Positions 1 through 8,546 are shown, numbered from the stretch's first letter. The stretch is DNA of 28,107 bases from an uncultured Alphaproteobacteria bacterium (GCA_937895955.1 CALAZI010000032.1:1-28107), one strand, 5' to 3'. Notes: a model not told the origin generated them from the letters alone. Numbers and translations: made by a program.

Positions 1-239
1 TGACCCCTGTCTACTGGATCATGATGTCGATCGCTGCGTGGATTGCATTCTGGCAGCTGCTGCGCCGTCCGTCTTATTGGGAAAAGACCGATCATGGGTT
101 GAGCGGAGAGGCGAAATTGCGCCGCGCCGCGGCTCTGGAGGCTTTCGGCCTTGCGCCGGACGGCGCCGATCGCCAATTTGATTTGCGCAACAACGCTGAG
201 CCGGGCGCCGGCTCGCGTTCAAGGATGCGGATCGAATGA
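1..239 (+). CDS. Glycosyltransferase, C-terminal end (partial)
   Basis: An open frame enters from the left edge (first full codon at position 3) and ends at the TGA at 237-239. The visible part starts with a hydrophobic stretch, Trp-rich and ending in FWQLL, that looks like a last membrane helix. It is followed by RRPSYWEKTDHGLS. A membrane helix followed by P-x-YWEKT-(D/E)HG is what I recall at the end of family 2 membrane glycosyltransferases of the cellulose-synthase-like type, where the tail lies in the cytosol. The final 45 or so residues are polar and look disordered. The internal ATG at 21 is not a plausible start because the frame is open upstream. The stop overlaps the dapF start (ATGA), so the two genes are probably co-transcribed. 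The catalytic domain is outside the window, so sugar donor and product cannot be judged. Confidence 0.6.
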   Translation, partial: TPVYWIMMSIAAWIAFWQLLRRPSYWEKTDHGLSGEAKLRRAAALEAFGLAPDGADRQFDLRNNAEPGAGSRSRMRIE

Positions 240-1075
240 GCCTTTCAGGACTGCCGTTTCGAAAAATGAACGGGCTTGGCAATGACTTCGTCATACTCGA
301 TCTGCGGCGATCGAAGGCGCGACTGGATAGCGACTCCGTGATCGCAATTGCAGACCGGAAAACCGGCATCGGCTGCGATCAGGTCATCACAATCGAGGAT
401 CGCGACGGCCCGTTTATGGGCGTCTGGAACGCCGACGGCTCGGAAGTCGGCGCCTGCGGCAACGCCGCCCGATGCGTCGGCGCGATCTTGATGGATGAGA
501 CCGGCGAGAGCGGGATCGCGTTTGAAACGCTGGGCGGCGAGATCGTCGCCGAGCGTATCGGCGCAAACCGCATCTCGGTCGATATGGGCGTTCCGAAATT
601 TCACTGGAAGCAAATTCCTCTCGCCGAAGAGACGCAGGACACGCGGTTTGTCGATATTAAGCTTGGGCCGATCGATAAGCCGGTCCTGTGGGGACCGTCA
701 GCCGTCAATATGGGCAATCCGCATTGCATTTTTTTCGTCGATGACGCGGAGGCGCAGGCCATCGATCGATTTGGGCCGATGGTCGAAAATCATCCGATGT
801 TCCCTGAACGCGCCAATGTTTCAGTCGCGGAAGTGCGCGGTCGGCATTACATACGTTTGCGGGTGTGGGAGCGCGGCGCAGGGATCACAAAGGCATGCGG
901 AACCGCCGCCTGCGCGGCGCTGGTCGCCGCCTGTCGTCGACGACTTACGGATCGCAAGGCGACAATTGAGCTGGACGGCGGCCTGCTTGCTGTCGAATGG
1001 CGCGATGACGATCACGTCATCATGACCGGACCCTACGAGCTTGAGTTCGAGGGCGAGTTGCCTGCGGAATTTTGA
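236..1075 (+). CDS. dapF: Diaminopimelate epimerase
   Basis: DapF interconverts LL- and meso-diaminopimelate, the last step before meso-DAP enters peptidoglycan or is decarboxylated to lysine. It is a cytosolic, cofactor-free enzyme using two cysteines as acid and base. Both are present: Cys74 in GACGNAARC and Cys221 in KACGTAACA. The N-terminal KMNGLGNDFV segment (10-19) and the substrate-loop NMGNPHC (158-164) are also typical. At 279 residues the length is normal for the family. The ATG overlaps the upstream glycosyltransferase stop by ATGA, which fixes the start. The gene is followed after 23 bases by the end of the convergent PEP-carboxylase-like gene. Nothing suggests damage or transfer. 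Confidence 0.96.
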   Translation: MSLSGLPFRKMNGLGNDFVILDLRRSKARLDSDSVIAIADRKTGIGCDQVITIEDRDGPFMGVWNADGSEVGACGNAARCVGAILMDETGESGIAFETLGGEIVAERIGANRISVDMGVPKFHWKQIPLAEETQDTRFVDIKLGPIDKPVLWGPSAVNMGNPHCIFFVDDAEAQAIDRFGPMVENHPMFPERANVSVAEVRGRHYIRLRVWERGAGITKACGTAACAALVAACRRRLTDRKATIELDGGLLAVEWRDDDHVIMTGPYELEFEGELPAEF

Positions 1076-1098
1076 TCTTCCCGCCCGGAAGAGCCGCC

Positions 1099-3885
1099 TC
1101 ATCCGAATGCGTCGTAGAAATGCGAAATGCCGACTGAAATTTCCTTTATGCGCGCATCGAGCAAGCGCAAAGGCGCAACAATTTCATCGCCTATCTGCGG
1201 ATAGCCGCCCGGCCGCAGCTCGCTGTCGGCCGACTCCGCCAGCCCTGAAAATTCAGGCGGCGGCTCCTCCGTTTCAGGAAATATTTCCTCGATGATTGCA
1301 GCGACTTCGGCAAATCGCAGATCAAGGGCGATGTCGATCAGCGATTCGCGCGTCAATTCATGGCGCGGCGAAAACGGCGGCGTCAGCGCGACAAGCGAAA
1401 ACCCGTCGGCGATCAGGGCCATGCGGATGGCGTGAAGCGTGTAGAGATCCGCGCTGAACACGTCGCCGGCGCATTCCGGTTCGCCGAGACGCCTGCAAGC
1501 CGCGTCAAACAGCTGGCGATCCACCGAAAGAAAATTCGCCAATCTGTCGAGGCTGACATCAAGCGATCGTTCGGAAAGGCGCTCCGCCACTCTTAAAGGA
1601 GCGGTGCGATGACGGTCTTCAGAAGTTCTCGCGGCGCGAACCGTCCAAAAGCCGGGATCATAGAGGCTTGCATAGCTTCGTAGGATCGAAAGGCTGGTCA
1701 ATTTTCGCGCCGAAACCGCAAGCGCGAATAAGCGGCGCATTCTGGGGGAAGCGCGCAGCAGCTTGTTGAATCGTTCCGGTTCGCGCGCAGCCGCCGCGCC
1801 GACGCCACCCAACACGTTCGCCGGCGCCGCTAATTGCTGGAGCACGGCGTTGTGGGGAATCGCACGCAGCGATCTGGCGGCGTCTCCCTTCGAAGCGCCG
1901 CTTTGCCGCCTCGTCTTTCTTGATCCCGTCACGGGGAGAATGCTCGGCGCGAAGGTCGAAAGCGCCGACTGATAATTTTGATCCGAAAAAAGGGTTTCCT
2001 GCCACCCCTTTATGGTTCGATAGACATCCCATGAGAAGTTAATGTCGCTGTAGAAGCGATCATCCAGGCGCGCGTCATGCGCGTGCTGCGACCAGGCGAA
2101 TACCGCCCTCATCGTCGCTTCGGCGAGCGCTGCGGTTTGAAAATGCAAGAAGCCGTCGCCGCCCTGAAAGCTGCACTCGGCGTTAAGCATAAGGTTCTCG
2201 CGCGCAAACCGCGCGCGCGCCCACGGCGTCATCAAATGGTCGAGGCGCGCCTGAAAATCTCCCGAATGCCCGCCGCGGCCCATAGACTCGCCATGCGTGT
2301 TGAAGATGACGACTTCGATTCCGGAAACGCCTTTCGCCGACAACGCCCTAGCAACGAGAATATGCAATCGCTCAATTGCGAGATTTGCCGCGATCTGTCC
2401 CATAAACCGGCCGCTGTCGGAGAAACCGCACTGGATCGCGATACGGCCGCGCTTGCGGATGTAAGACAAAAATTCATCTTCTTCCAGCAGACGCTCGATG
2501 AAACGCCCGCCGCGCTCGATTGAATCCGGGGTCTCGAACAAAGGCGAGATATCAAGCTTGTGATCGATCCCGTAAAGGCGCGCCAGATATATGGCGCCCA
2601 TGATTGTGGCCGGCGCCTCGACTTCAGCGATCAGGAAGCGAAGCGGCGTTTCAGAATCGACATGCTTTAGGATTTGCGCGCATAGCATCAATTGGCGCCT
2701 GGCCGTCATCTGCTCAAGATAGACGCTGCCGAAATTCACGGCTTTTTCCTGCACGGCGGCGCTTTTCGCCGCAGCCTCATCAAGCGCGGTGCGATCAAGA
2801 AACTCGCGCCCCGACGCCAATCCGAGATCGGCGCGCAAGGCGGATCGAATCTGCGCGGCGTTAACCCGCAGATGAATGCGCGCGACGCCGAGGCCGTAAG
2901 CCTCCATCTCGCATCTTAAAACGCATAGAGCTTTTTTATCCTGCTCGGCCGCGTCGGGCATCAGCGCATCAATTCGTCGTTTGATCGCATCAAGCGACAC
3001 GAGGCGGCCTGGGCGTTCCTCGGTCAGCCGATTAGCCGCATCGACGATTGCGGCGGGGTCATCGAGGTCAGCCGCAAACAATTGGGCCTGCTGCGCAGCC
3101 TCCTCGCCGGCGTCAAGCAGCGCGCCCGCGATGTCCGCTGCGCCGGGGATCGATTGCAGCGCTCTTGCATACCGAAAAAGCTGGAGCGCTTTTTCTTCCA
3201 GGCGCAAGCGAAGCGTATGCCCCCAATGTATGTCAGTCCGCCCGTCAAGATCGTAGCCGACCCATGTTGCGATGCTGAGCAGGCGCGGCCTGACTTCATG
3301 CCAGGTCTCGGGAAATCTTTCCTCCAGCCAGTCGAACGCGGCTCTATAGAGATTTTTCAAAGATTCCTGCGCTCGCGCGATAACCGCCTGAACGTCTTCA
3401 TGTTCGTCCAGCAAGGTTATCGGCTGGTCCGGCCGGTGCGCAGCGGCGACGATGTCATGCGGGTCGCCGCCATCCGCTAGCCTCCCAACAAGTTCACGCA
3501 GTTTTCTTGATAACGCGAAAGTCGGATGCGCGGTGAAAACGACGCCGCCGGGCGTTTCCGCCATACGGCTGGACACAGTTTGAAACGGCTGACCTTCGAG
3601 CGCCTCAAACGCTTCAGCGACGGCTCCCCGCCAGTCCCCAGGAGCTATTTTGCCCTTTAGTCGCGCCGCGCGCGCCTTGATCGCATCATCGCCGATCTCC
3701 TTGGCGAGCGCCGCAAGATCGTCCCGATCAATCTCGCCCCGCGCGAGCCGGTCCCACAGCGCAATCGTCAAAACCCGCACGCCGCTCGACAGAGGGTCGC
3801 GCAGCGCGGATTCTTGGTGACGCGCCAGTTCCGCCGCACACCAATCGCGAAGAGAGAGCTGAGGCGAAGAATTTCCGTTCGACAC
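1099..3885 (-). CDS. ppc: Divergent phosphoenolpyruvate carboxylase
   Basis: PEP carboxylase makes oxaloacetate from PEP and bicarbonate and replenishes the TCA cycle. The 928-residue length and order of motifs fit the bacterial family: FTAHPT (117-122, with catalytic-type His120), WVGYDLDG (208-215, family W-I-G-G-D-R-D-G), PLFET (448-452), GFSDSGRFMG (487-496, family G-Y-S-D-S-x-K-D-x-G), FNTHGESMGRGG (528-539, family FHGRGG-x-x-GRGG) and SRKTRR then LRAIP (655-676). Several positions differ from E. coli as I recall it. The Lys of the SDS motif is Arg493, the first HGR of the glycine motif is NTH, the residue aligned with Arg713 is Ala687, and the usual RNTG C-terminus is absent. The start is GTG at 3885 with a strong AGGAGG seven bases upstream. 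The gene lies 30 bases after glpK on the same strand. Membership in the family is solid; full activity is not. Confidence 0.85.
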   Translation of the reverse strand: MSNGNSSPQLSLRDWCAAELARHQESALRDPLSSGVRVLTIALWDRLARGEIDRDDLAALAKEIGDDAIKARAARLKGKIAPGDWRGAVAEAFEALEGQPFQTVSSRMAETPGGVVFTAHPTFALSRKLRELVGRLADGGDPHDIVAAAHRPDQPITLLDEHEDVQAVIARAQESLKNLYRAAFDWLEERFPETWHEVRPRLLSIATWVGYDLDGRTDIHWGHTLRLRLEEKALQLFRYARALQSIPGAADIAGALLDAGEEAAQQAQLFAADLDDPAAIVDAANRLTEERPGRLVSLDAIKRRIDALMPDAAEQDKKALCVLRCEMEAYGLGVARIHLRVNAAQIRSALRADLGLASGREFLDRTALDEAAAKSAAVQEKAVNFGSVYLEQMTARRQLMLCAQILKHVDSETPLRFLIAEVEAPATIMGAIYLARLYGIDHKLDISPLFETPDSIERGGRFIERLLEEDEFLSYIRKRGRIAIQCGFSDSGRFMGQIAANLAIERLHILVARALSAKGVSGIEVVIFNTHGESMGRGGHSGDFQARLDHLMTPWARARFARENLMLNAECSFQGGDGFLHFQTAALAEATMRAVFAWSQHAHDARLDDRFYSDINFSWDVYRTIKGWQETLFSDQNYQSALSTFAPSILPVTGSRKTRRQSGASKGDAARSLRAIPHNAVLQQLAAPANVLGGVGAAAAREPERFNKLLRASPRMRRLFALAVSARKLTSLSILRSYASLYDPGFWTVRAARTSEDRHRTAPLRVAERLSERSLDVSLDRLANFLSVDRQLFDAACRRLGEPECAGDVFSADLYTLHAIRMALIADGFSLVALTPPFSPRHELTRESLIDIALDLRFAEVAAIIEEIFPETEEPPPEFSGLAESADSELRPGGYPQIGDEIVAPLRLLDARIKEISVGISHFYDAFG

Positions 3886-3892
3886 GCGATGT

Positions 3893-3898
3893 CCTCCT
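3893..3898 (-). promoter_or_regulatory. Ribosome binding site of the PEP carboxylase gene
   Basis: AGGAGG on the minus strand lies seven bases before the GTG at 3885-3883. It sits in the 30-base glpK-ppc gap and decides the choice of the GTG start. Confidence 0.8.
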
Positions 3899-3915
3899 GC
3901 GAGGACCTCGTCGCA

Positions 3916-5394
3916 TCACAATAGCGCCCGATCAAGCGCAATTTTCCATTCTTTTCGCAGCTTCGCGCGTTCGGCGTCCGGCATGTTCGGCGCGAATACG
4001 CGCTCTGTCGCTCTCAGCCGCTTTATATCGTCAATCTTTTCGAACAAGCCGGCTTTCACGCCCGCGAGAAACGCCGCGCCAAAGGCCGTCGTTTCCATAA
4101 TCGAGGGACGGTCGACGGGAACATTCTGGACATCCGCCAAGAATTGCATGAGCCAATTATTCGCTGTCATGCCGCCGTCGACTTTTAACGTCCGGCATGG
4201 CGCGCCGTCAGCAGCCATGGCGTCGATGAGGTCGGCGGTCTGATAGGCTACGCTTTCAAGCGCGGCTCTGGCGAACTCGGCTTTGCCGGCGCCTCTCGTC
4301 AAGCCGACAACCGCTCCGCGAGCGTCCGGGGCCCAGTGCGGCGCGCCAAGCCCGGCGAAAGCCGGAACAAGATAGACGCCGTTATTAGATGAAATCGACT
4401 TCGCCAGCCTTTCCGTGTCCGTCGATGATTCAATAATTCCGAGCTCATCTCGCAGCCACTGAACCGCGGCTCCGGCGATGAAGATCGACCCTTCCAACGC
4501 ATAGGACGCCGAACCGTCGATTTGTCGGCTGATTGTCGTCAACAGCCTATTTCTTGAAGCGACAAATCCGCTTGTCGGCGCGAGAACGAAACACCCCGTT
4601 CCATATGTGCTTTTGATGTCGCCGGGCTCAAGACAGGCTTGGCCTACTGCGGCCGCCTGCTGATCCCCGATCATCGCGAAAATCGGATATTCATCCTCGA
4701 ACAAGCCGCTGCGCGTGACGCCGAATTCGCTGACATTATCCGCAACTTCAGGCAACACTTGGCGCGGCGCTCGAAACATGGCGAGAAGCGCATCATCCCA
4801 GCGTCCGTCTCTGATATTGAAAAGGCTGGTGCGACTCGCGTTCGTCGCATCCGTCAGATGCGCGCCGCCGGTCAATCGCGCCAGCAGGAAGGCGTCAATC
4901 GTGCCGAACGCCAACTCGCCTCTTTCAGCGCGACGGCGCGCACCGTCGACATGGTCGAGAATCCAGGCGAGTTTCGTCGCTGAAAAATAAGGATCCAGCA
5001 GCAAGCCGGTTTTCGATTGAATTTCCGCCTCATGTCCCTGTTCTCTCAAGGCCGCGCAGGTCTCCGCGGTGCGCCGATCCTGCCAGACGATAGCGTTGTG
5101 GATCGGCTGCAACGTCTTCCTGTCCCAGACGACGGTCGTCTCCCGCTGATTCGTTATGCCGATCGCGATGACGCGCGCGCCGGCTTCCTTCGCTGTCGCC
5201 AGCGCGCGACGCGCGGTTGCAACGGTGGCGTTCCAGATCGCTTCGGGATCATGCTCGACCCAGCCCGGATGCGGATAAATTTGCGGAAATTCGGCTTGAG
5301 CGAGGGCGACGATCCCGCCTTCCACGTCAAAAATCAGCGCTCGTGATGACGTCGTTCCCTGGTCGATCGAAAGAATGCATTCATCGCCAGCCAT
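3916..5394 (-). CDS. glpK: Glycerol kinase
   Basis: GlpK phosphorylates glycerol to sn-glycerol-3-phosphate with ATP in the cytosol, feeding glycolysis or phospholipid synthesis. It is a FGGY/actin-fold kinase. Visible signatures are the N-terminal phosphate-binding DQGTTSSR (11-18), TNQRET (81-86, with the Arg-Glu pair that contacts glycerol in the E. coli enzyme), VWQDRRT, GDQQAAAVGQ carrying the catalytic-type Asp, and STYGTGCF. At 492 residues it is full length. The ATG at 5394 has a purine-rich GAGGAGAGGG upstream. No glpD, glpF or glpR is adjacent; the downstream gene is the PEP-carboxylase-like one, an unusual partner. The divergent gene across a 146-base gap is an amidohydrolase, so any shared control would lie in 5395-5540, where I see no clear operator. 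Confidence 0.96.
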   Translation of the reverse strand: MAGDECILSIDQGTTSSRALIFDVEGGIVALAQAEFPQIYPHPGWVEHDPEAIWNATVATARRALATAKEAGARVIAIGITNQRETTVVWDRKTLQPIHNAIVWQDRRTAETCAALREQGHEAEIQSKTGLLLDPYFSATKLAWILDHVDGARRRAERGELAFGTIDAFLLARLTGGAHLTDATNASRTSLFNIRDGRWDDALLAMFRAPRQVLPEVADNVSEFGVTRSGLFEDEYPIFAMIGDQQAAAVGQACLEPGDIKSTYGTGCFVLAPTSGFVASRNRLLTTISRQIDGSASYALEGSIFIAGAAVQWLRDELGIIESSTDTERLAKSISSNNGVYLVPAFAGLGAPHWAPDARGAVVGLTRGAGKAEFARAALESVAYQTADLIDAMAADGAPCRTLKVDGGMTANNWLMQFLADVQNVPVDRPSIMETTAFGAAFLAGVKAGLFEKIDDIKRLRATERVFAPNMPDAERAKLRKEWKIALDRALL

Positions 5395-5540
5395 TGTCGC
5401 CCTCTCCTCGGCTATGGACGGACTCGATGCTGCGCGAGTAGGTTTAAACGTCCGCCGCCATGGATTTTACGGTTGAGCGCCGTGTTTGCAAATAGGCGCT
5501 TCAATCGGTCTGAACCGGCGAAAAACGATTGGAAACAAGC

Positions 5541-6881
5541 ATGAGACTCATATGGGCGTTATTTCCCGTGGCGGCGGCATTATCGGCTTTTGTTCCTGCC
5601 GCATCGGCGCAGATATTGATTGAAAACGTCACGGTTATCAGCGGCGACGGCGCGGCGCCGAAAGCGAATGCGCATGTCCTGATTGAGGGCGATCGAATCT
5701 CCCGCATCGCTGACCGGCAGATCGAAGCGCCAAGCGATGTTCAACGCATCGACGGCGCCGGAAAATTTCTGATGCCGGGGCTCATCGACACCCATGCGCA
5801 CCTTCGAGGAGCGGCTGATCCGTCGAAGAAGGGAGATAAAGCCGATATTCGCGCCGCCAAGCAGGCGCTCTCAAGCTATGTCTATTCCGGCGTCACATCC
5901 ATTTACGACGCCGGCAACGACCCGGAAATGATCTTCGCGCTGCGCCGGCAGGAACGCGCCGGCTCGCTCGCCTCTCCGCGCATATTCGCCACCGGCGGCA
6001 TCGTCACCTATCCGGGCAGTCATGGCGCAAGCTCCTATGCGACGCTCGTCGACGATTGGCCGGAAGCGATTCCGTCCGTTGAAGCGCACGCCGCAAAGAA
6101 CCCCGACATCGTCAAATTCACGCTGGAAGAACGGGGCTGGGGCGCGCGCCCGTTGATTCCGATGCTGCCGCTCGATCTTCTTCAGCGCCTGGTCGAATTT
6201 TACAATGATCGCGGCATACGGACGACCGTTCATACGTCGAGCGAACTGCGGGCGCGCGAAGCCATATTCGCAGGCGTCGACACGCTCGCTCATCCGGTCA
6301 TCCAGGGACCTGTTTCAGATGAATTCGTTCGCCTTATGGCCGCCAAGAAAATTCCGATGTCGTCGACATTGACGATTGGAGAAAACTACAGCCGCCTCGC
6401 CGAACATCCGGAGTTTCTCGATCAGCCGCTCTATCGCGCTTCTTTCTCTGCTCAGGAAATCAGCCGGCTGAAAACGGAAACCCGCAAAGAATACCAGGAA
6501 CGCAGCTGGACATGGTGGATGAAAATCATGACGCCGATCGCGCAGGAAAATTTACGCAAGATCGATGCGGCGGGCGGCGTCATCGCCTTGGGAACGGATC
6601 AGTCAAACGGTCCCGCCGTTCATCGAGAAATGGAGCTTCTCGCCGCCGCCGGCATCGCGCCGATCGACGTCATCACGATCGCCACGCGCAATTCCGCGCT
6701 TTTTCTCGGCAAGGGAGAGGAAATTGGCGTTGTTCGCACCGGCTACGCCGCCGATCTTGTATTGTTAAACGCCGATCCTTCTGTCGACATCGACAACGCG
6801 AAAGAAATCGCGGCCGTTATCAAGGCGGGCAAGCTGATCGATCGCGGAAAGCTCGATCTTGCAGGCTCGCCCGGCGATTGA
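5541..6881 (+). CDS. Secreted metal-dependent amidohydrolase
   Basis: A member of the amidohydrolase superfamily (imidazolonepropionase/prolidase-like branch) that probably hydrolyses an amide or cyclic amide outside the cytoplasm. Residues 1-23 form a Sec signal peptide ending in ASA, followed by the small N-terminal beta domain. The metal site is complete by eye: HAH (85 and 87), VKF with Lys192 as likely carboxylated bridging lysine, His231 in VHTSSE, His251 in LAHPV, and Asp353 in LGTDQ. The C-terminal GYAADLVLLNADP (401-413) is the usual strand returning to the beta domain. I chose the ATG at 5541 rather than an in-frame TTG four codons earlier because it starts the signal peptide directly and has GGA upstream. 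The natural substrate cannot be read from sequence; secreted prolidase-like peptidase or a xenobiotic hydrolase are both possible. Confidence 0.82.
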   Translation: MRLIWALFPVAAALSAFVPAASAQILIENVTVISGDGAAPKANAHVLIEGDRISRIADRQIEAPSDVQRIDGAGKFLMPGLIDTHAHLRGAADPSKKGDKADIRAAKQALSSYVYSGVTSIYDAGNDPEMIFALRRQERAGSLASPRIFATGGIVTYPGSHGASSYATLVDDWPEAIPSVEAHAAKNPDIVKFTLEERGWGARPLIPMLPLDLLQRLVEFYNDRGIRTTVHTSSELRAREAIFAGVDTLAHPVIQGPVSDEFVRLMAAKKIPMSSTLTIGENYSRLAEHPEFLDQPLYRASFSAQEISRLKTETRKEYQERSWTWWMKIMTPIAQENLRKIDAAGGVIALGTDQSNGPAVHREMELLAAAGIAPIDVITIATRNSALFLGKGEEIGVVRTGYAADLVLLNADPSVDIDNAKEIAAVIKAGKLIDRGKLDLAGSPGD

Positions 6882-6949
6882 CGGCGGCGCTGCGAATTCC
6901 AGCGCCATCCGCCAGTATTCGAGAATTCGGCGTTCTCTCGTTCCGCCCC

Positions 6950-6978
6950 TTGCGAGCGGCGGCCATGCTCGCTAGAAG
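6950..6978 (+). promoter_or_regulatory. Predicted sigma-70 promoter of tRNA-Ser
   Basis: TTGCGA (6950-6955) and TAGAAG (6973-6978) are separated by 17 bases. Transcription would begin roughly 7-10 bases after the second box, just ahead of the tRNA at 6996. The position relative to the tRNA is the main support; the match to consensus is only moderate. Confidence 0.5.
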
Positions 6979-6995
6979 CCCCCTTCTTCGACTGC

Positions 6996-7085
6996 GGAGA
7001 GGTGCCGGAGTGGTCGAACGGGCCGGTCTCGAAAACCGGAGTACGGGCAACCGTACCGAGGGTTCGAATCCCTCTCTCTCCGCCA
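6996..7085 (+). tRNA. tRNA-Ser (anticodon CGA)
   Basis: A class II tRNA with a long variable arm. The acceptor GGAGAGG (6996-7002) pairs with TCTCTCC (7075-7081) with one G-U pair, followed by discriminator G and an encoded CCA (7083-7085). The anticodon stem CCGGT/ACCGG (7023-7027/7035-7039) encloses the loop CTCGAAA with CGA at 7030-7032, which reads UCG serine codons. The variable arm contains GTACGGGCAACCGTAC. The T arm is GAGGG-TTCGAAT-CCCTC. The whole molecule closely follows the E. coli tRNA-Ser(CGA) pattern as I remember it. No integrase or direct repeat of the 3' end is seen nearby, so it is not marked as an integration site. Confidence 0.96.
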
Positions 7086-7147
7086 GCCCGGCGGAATGAC
7101 GCATCCCCGGACGAATGACGCTCACGACCGCCCGACGGGATAGGCGG

Positions 7148-8017
7148 CTAAGAGCTGACGCCGGCTTTTTCTGTTACCGCGCCGCCCTCCTGCTCGACGA
7201 TGCGCCAGCCGCCTCCCGGCGTCGCAGCGAGCCTATTCGCAAGATAGGGCAACAACTCGGTCAGCGCCTTTGCAAGGCCGTATGGGGGATTGATCACGAA
7301 CAAGCCGCTTCCCGTCAGCGTATCCTTCCGGCGCGGCGCGACAGACAATTCGGCGACGAGCGTTTTCTTCAAACCGAGCCTTTCGACGGCGGCGAGAAAT
7401 CCGGCATGGCCGGCCTCGTCTTTTATCGGACGCCAGATCAGAAAAATCCCGCTCGCCCAGCGTTCAACCCCGTCAGCGACGACGCCCGCAAGGCGCGCAT
7501 ATTCGCCGGGTTGTTCAAAAGGCGGATCGACAAGAACAAGGCCCCGTCTCTCCTTGGGCGGAAGAAACGCCCTAACGGCCTCATATCCGTCGCGTTCGAA
7601 TATCTTGACGCGGGCGTCCTTGCCGATGGCGCTCTCAAGCGCCTGGCGTTCCGCCGGATGAAGCTCGCAGAATTTGGCGCTGTCTCCCTCCCGCAGCGCC
7701 GCCTGAATGATAAGGGGCGATCCGGGATACCAGCGAAGATCGCCGCCAAAGGGGTTGCAGGCGCTGACCGCGCGAAGATAGGGCTGAAGAGAAGACGGCG
7801 CTCCCGTATCGCCGATGAGCCGCACTATCCCGGCCCCGAATTCGCCCGACCGGATCGCTTCCTCGCTCGACAGGTCATAAAGGCCTCGCCCGGCATGGGT
7901 GTCCAGCACCGCGAACGGCTTTTCCTTCGACTGCAGCCTCTCCAGCACAAGAGCCAGCGCGGCGTGCTTCAGCACGTCGCAATGATTGCCGGCGTGAAAG
8001 GCGTGGCGATAGTTCAT
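7148..8017 (-). CDS. rlmJ: 23S rRNA (adenine-2030-N6)-methyltransferase
   Basis: RlmJ methylates N6 of A2030 in 23S rRNA during ribosome assembly, using S-adenosylmethionine. The N-terminus MNYRHAFHAGNHCDVLKH is the strongly conserved RlmJ beginning. LDTHAGRGLYDL (38-49) is the SAM-binding strand and loop, and DPPFE (164-168) is the catalytic N6-adenine motif IV. Length, 289 residues, is close to E. coli RlmJ (280). I start at the ATG at 8017, although the frame stays open 16 codons upstream to another ATG at 8065, because the family begins at MNYRH. The gene points toward tRNA-Ser and has no same-strand neighbour close enough for an operon. Confidence 0.94.
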   Translation of the reverse strand: MNYRHAFHAGNHCDVLKHAALALVLERLQSKEKPFAVLDTHAGRGLYDLSSEEAIRSGEFGAGIVRLIGDTGAPSSLQPYLRAVSACNPFGGDLRWYPGSPLIIQAALREGDSAKFCELHPAERQALESAIGKDARVKIFERDGYEAVRAFLPPKERRGLVLVDPPFEQPGEYARLAGVVADGVERWASGIFLIWRPIKDEAGHAGFLAAVERLGLKKTLVAELSVAPRRKDTLTGSGLFVINPPYGLAKALTELLPYLANRLAATPGGGWRIVEQEGGAVTEKAGVSS

Positions 8018-8341
8018 ACGCGCCGCCCATACGCCGGCGCACCGGATTTGGAAATCCGGCGCCATGTGAGCGTGCGCTCACAATTCGGCCGGACAGCGCG
8101 ACAAATACGGGTGCGCTGCGCCGGGATACAGCCGCCGATCGCTTGCGGCCGGAGGGCCTTCAGCCCTAGTCTCTTTTTCCTTGGCGGCCCCGCTTTTCGC
8201 GCGGCCGCCATTCTTGTTTCTGCGATATGGATTTTCGCAACGGCGCCCGGTCCTTGCCGGCGCGCGGCTCTTTGACATTGTGAATGAGCGGACCTGTCGG
8301 CGCGGCTGGCCGGTTCGGAATGCGGATAGGCGCACAACGCC

Positions 8342-8359
8342 CGGGCGAAAATTCGCCCG
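8342..8359. repeat. Perfect 8-bp-arm palindrome
   Basis: CGGGCGAAAATTCGCCCG has perfect arms of eight bases around a central AA. As RNA it could form a seven-pair stem with a four-base loop. It lies about 200 bases before the rplU promoter and 325 bases upstream of rlmJ. It could be an operator or a processing hairpin; there is no T tract to make it a terminator. Confidence 0.6.
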
Positions 8360-8368
8360 CCGAAGTTT

Positions 8369-8457
8369 TACGGACAATACGGACAAATCCGCTGCAAGCC
8401 GCATGCAGGCTGGATTCAAGCCCTGACCCGGTGCGGAGATAATCCGCATTGTCCGTA
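8369..8457. repeat. Inverted repeat pair of TACGGACAAT type
   Basis: TACGGACAATACGGA (8369-8383) is matched in reverse complement by TCCGCATTGTCCGTA (8443-8457), with 14 of 15 positions identical and 59 bases between. The left arm also contains a short tandem repetition of CGGACAA (8371-8377 and 8380-8386). This may be two binding sites for one regulator, or the ends of a small palindromic element with the eight-base palindrome just outside. Function is unknown. Confidence 0.55.
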
Positions 8458-8546
8458 GAAAAACCGCCAAACGAGTAAATGACGGGAAAGCGCCTGTCGG
8501 GCGAAAGGAACCATGGCGGCGGCGGACTGTCCCCGCTTTTCCGCGC

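Larger units (their letters stand above)
8018..8546. other. Gene-free stretch upstream of rlmJ and rplU
   Basis: About 530 bases between the divergent rlmJ and rplU genes. Several open frames cross it in different phases, but none has a recognisable product, a convincing ribosome binding site or a family-like composition. It holds a perfect palindrome (8342-8359) and an inverted pair of TACGGACAAT-type repeats (8369-8457), described separately. The rlmJ promoter should lie in the left part, but no clear match was found. Confidence 0.5.

Noticed and set aside
6996..7085. tRNA-Ser as an attachment site of an integrated element
   Set aside because: No integrase, no direct repeat of the tRNA 3' end found, and the neighbours are housekeeping genes.
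7115..8275. Long plus-strand open frame of 386 codons over rlmJ
   Set aside because: It is antisense to a gene with clear RlmJ motifs and its own composition is Arg-rich, typical of an antisense shadow.
8181..8426. Plus-strand open frame of 81 codons in the same gap
   Set aside because: Non-ATG start, no recognisable motif, and it crosses the palindromes; likely chance in GC-rich DNA.
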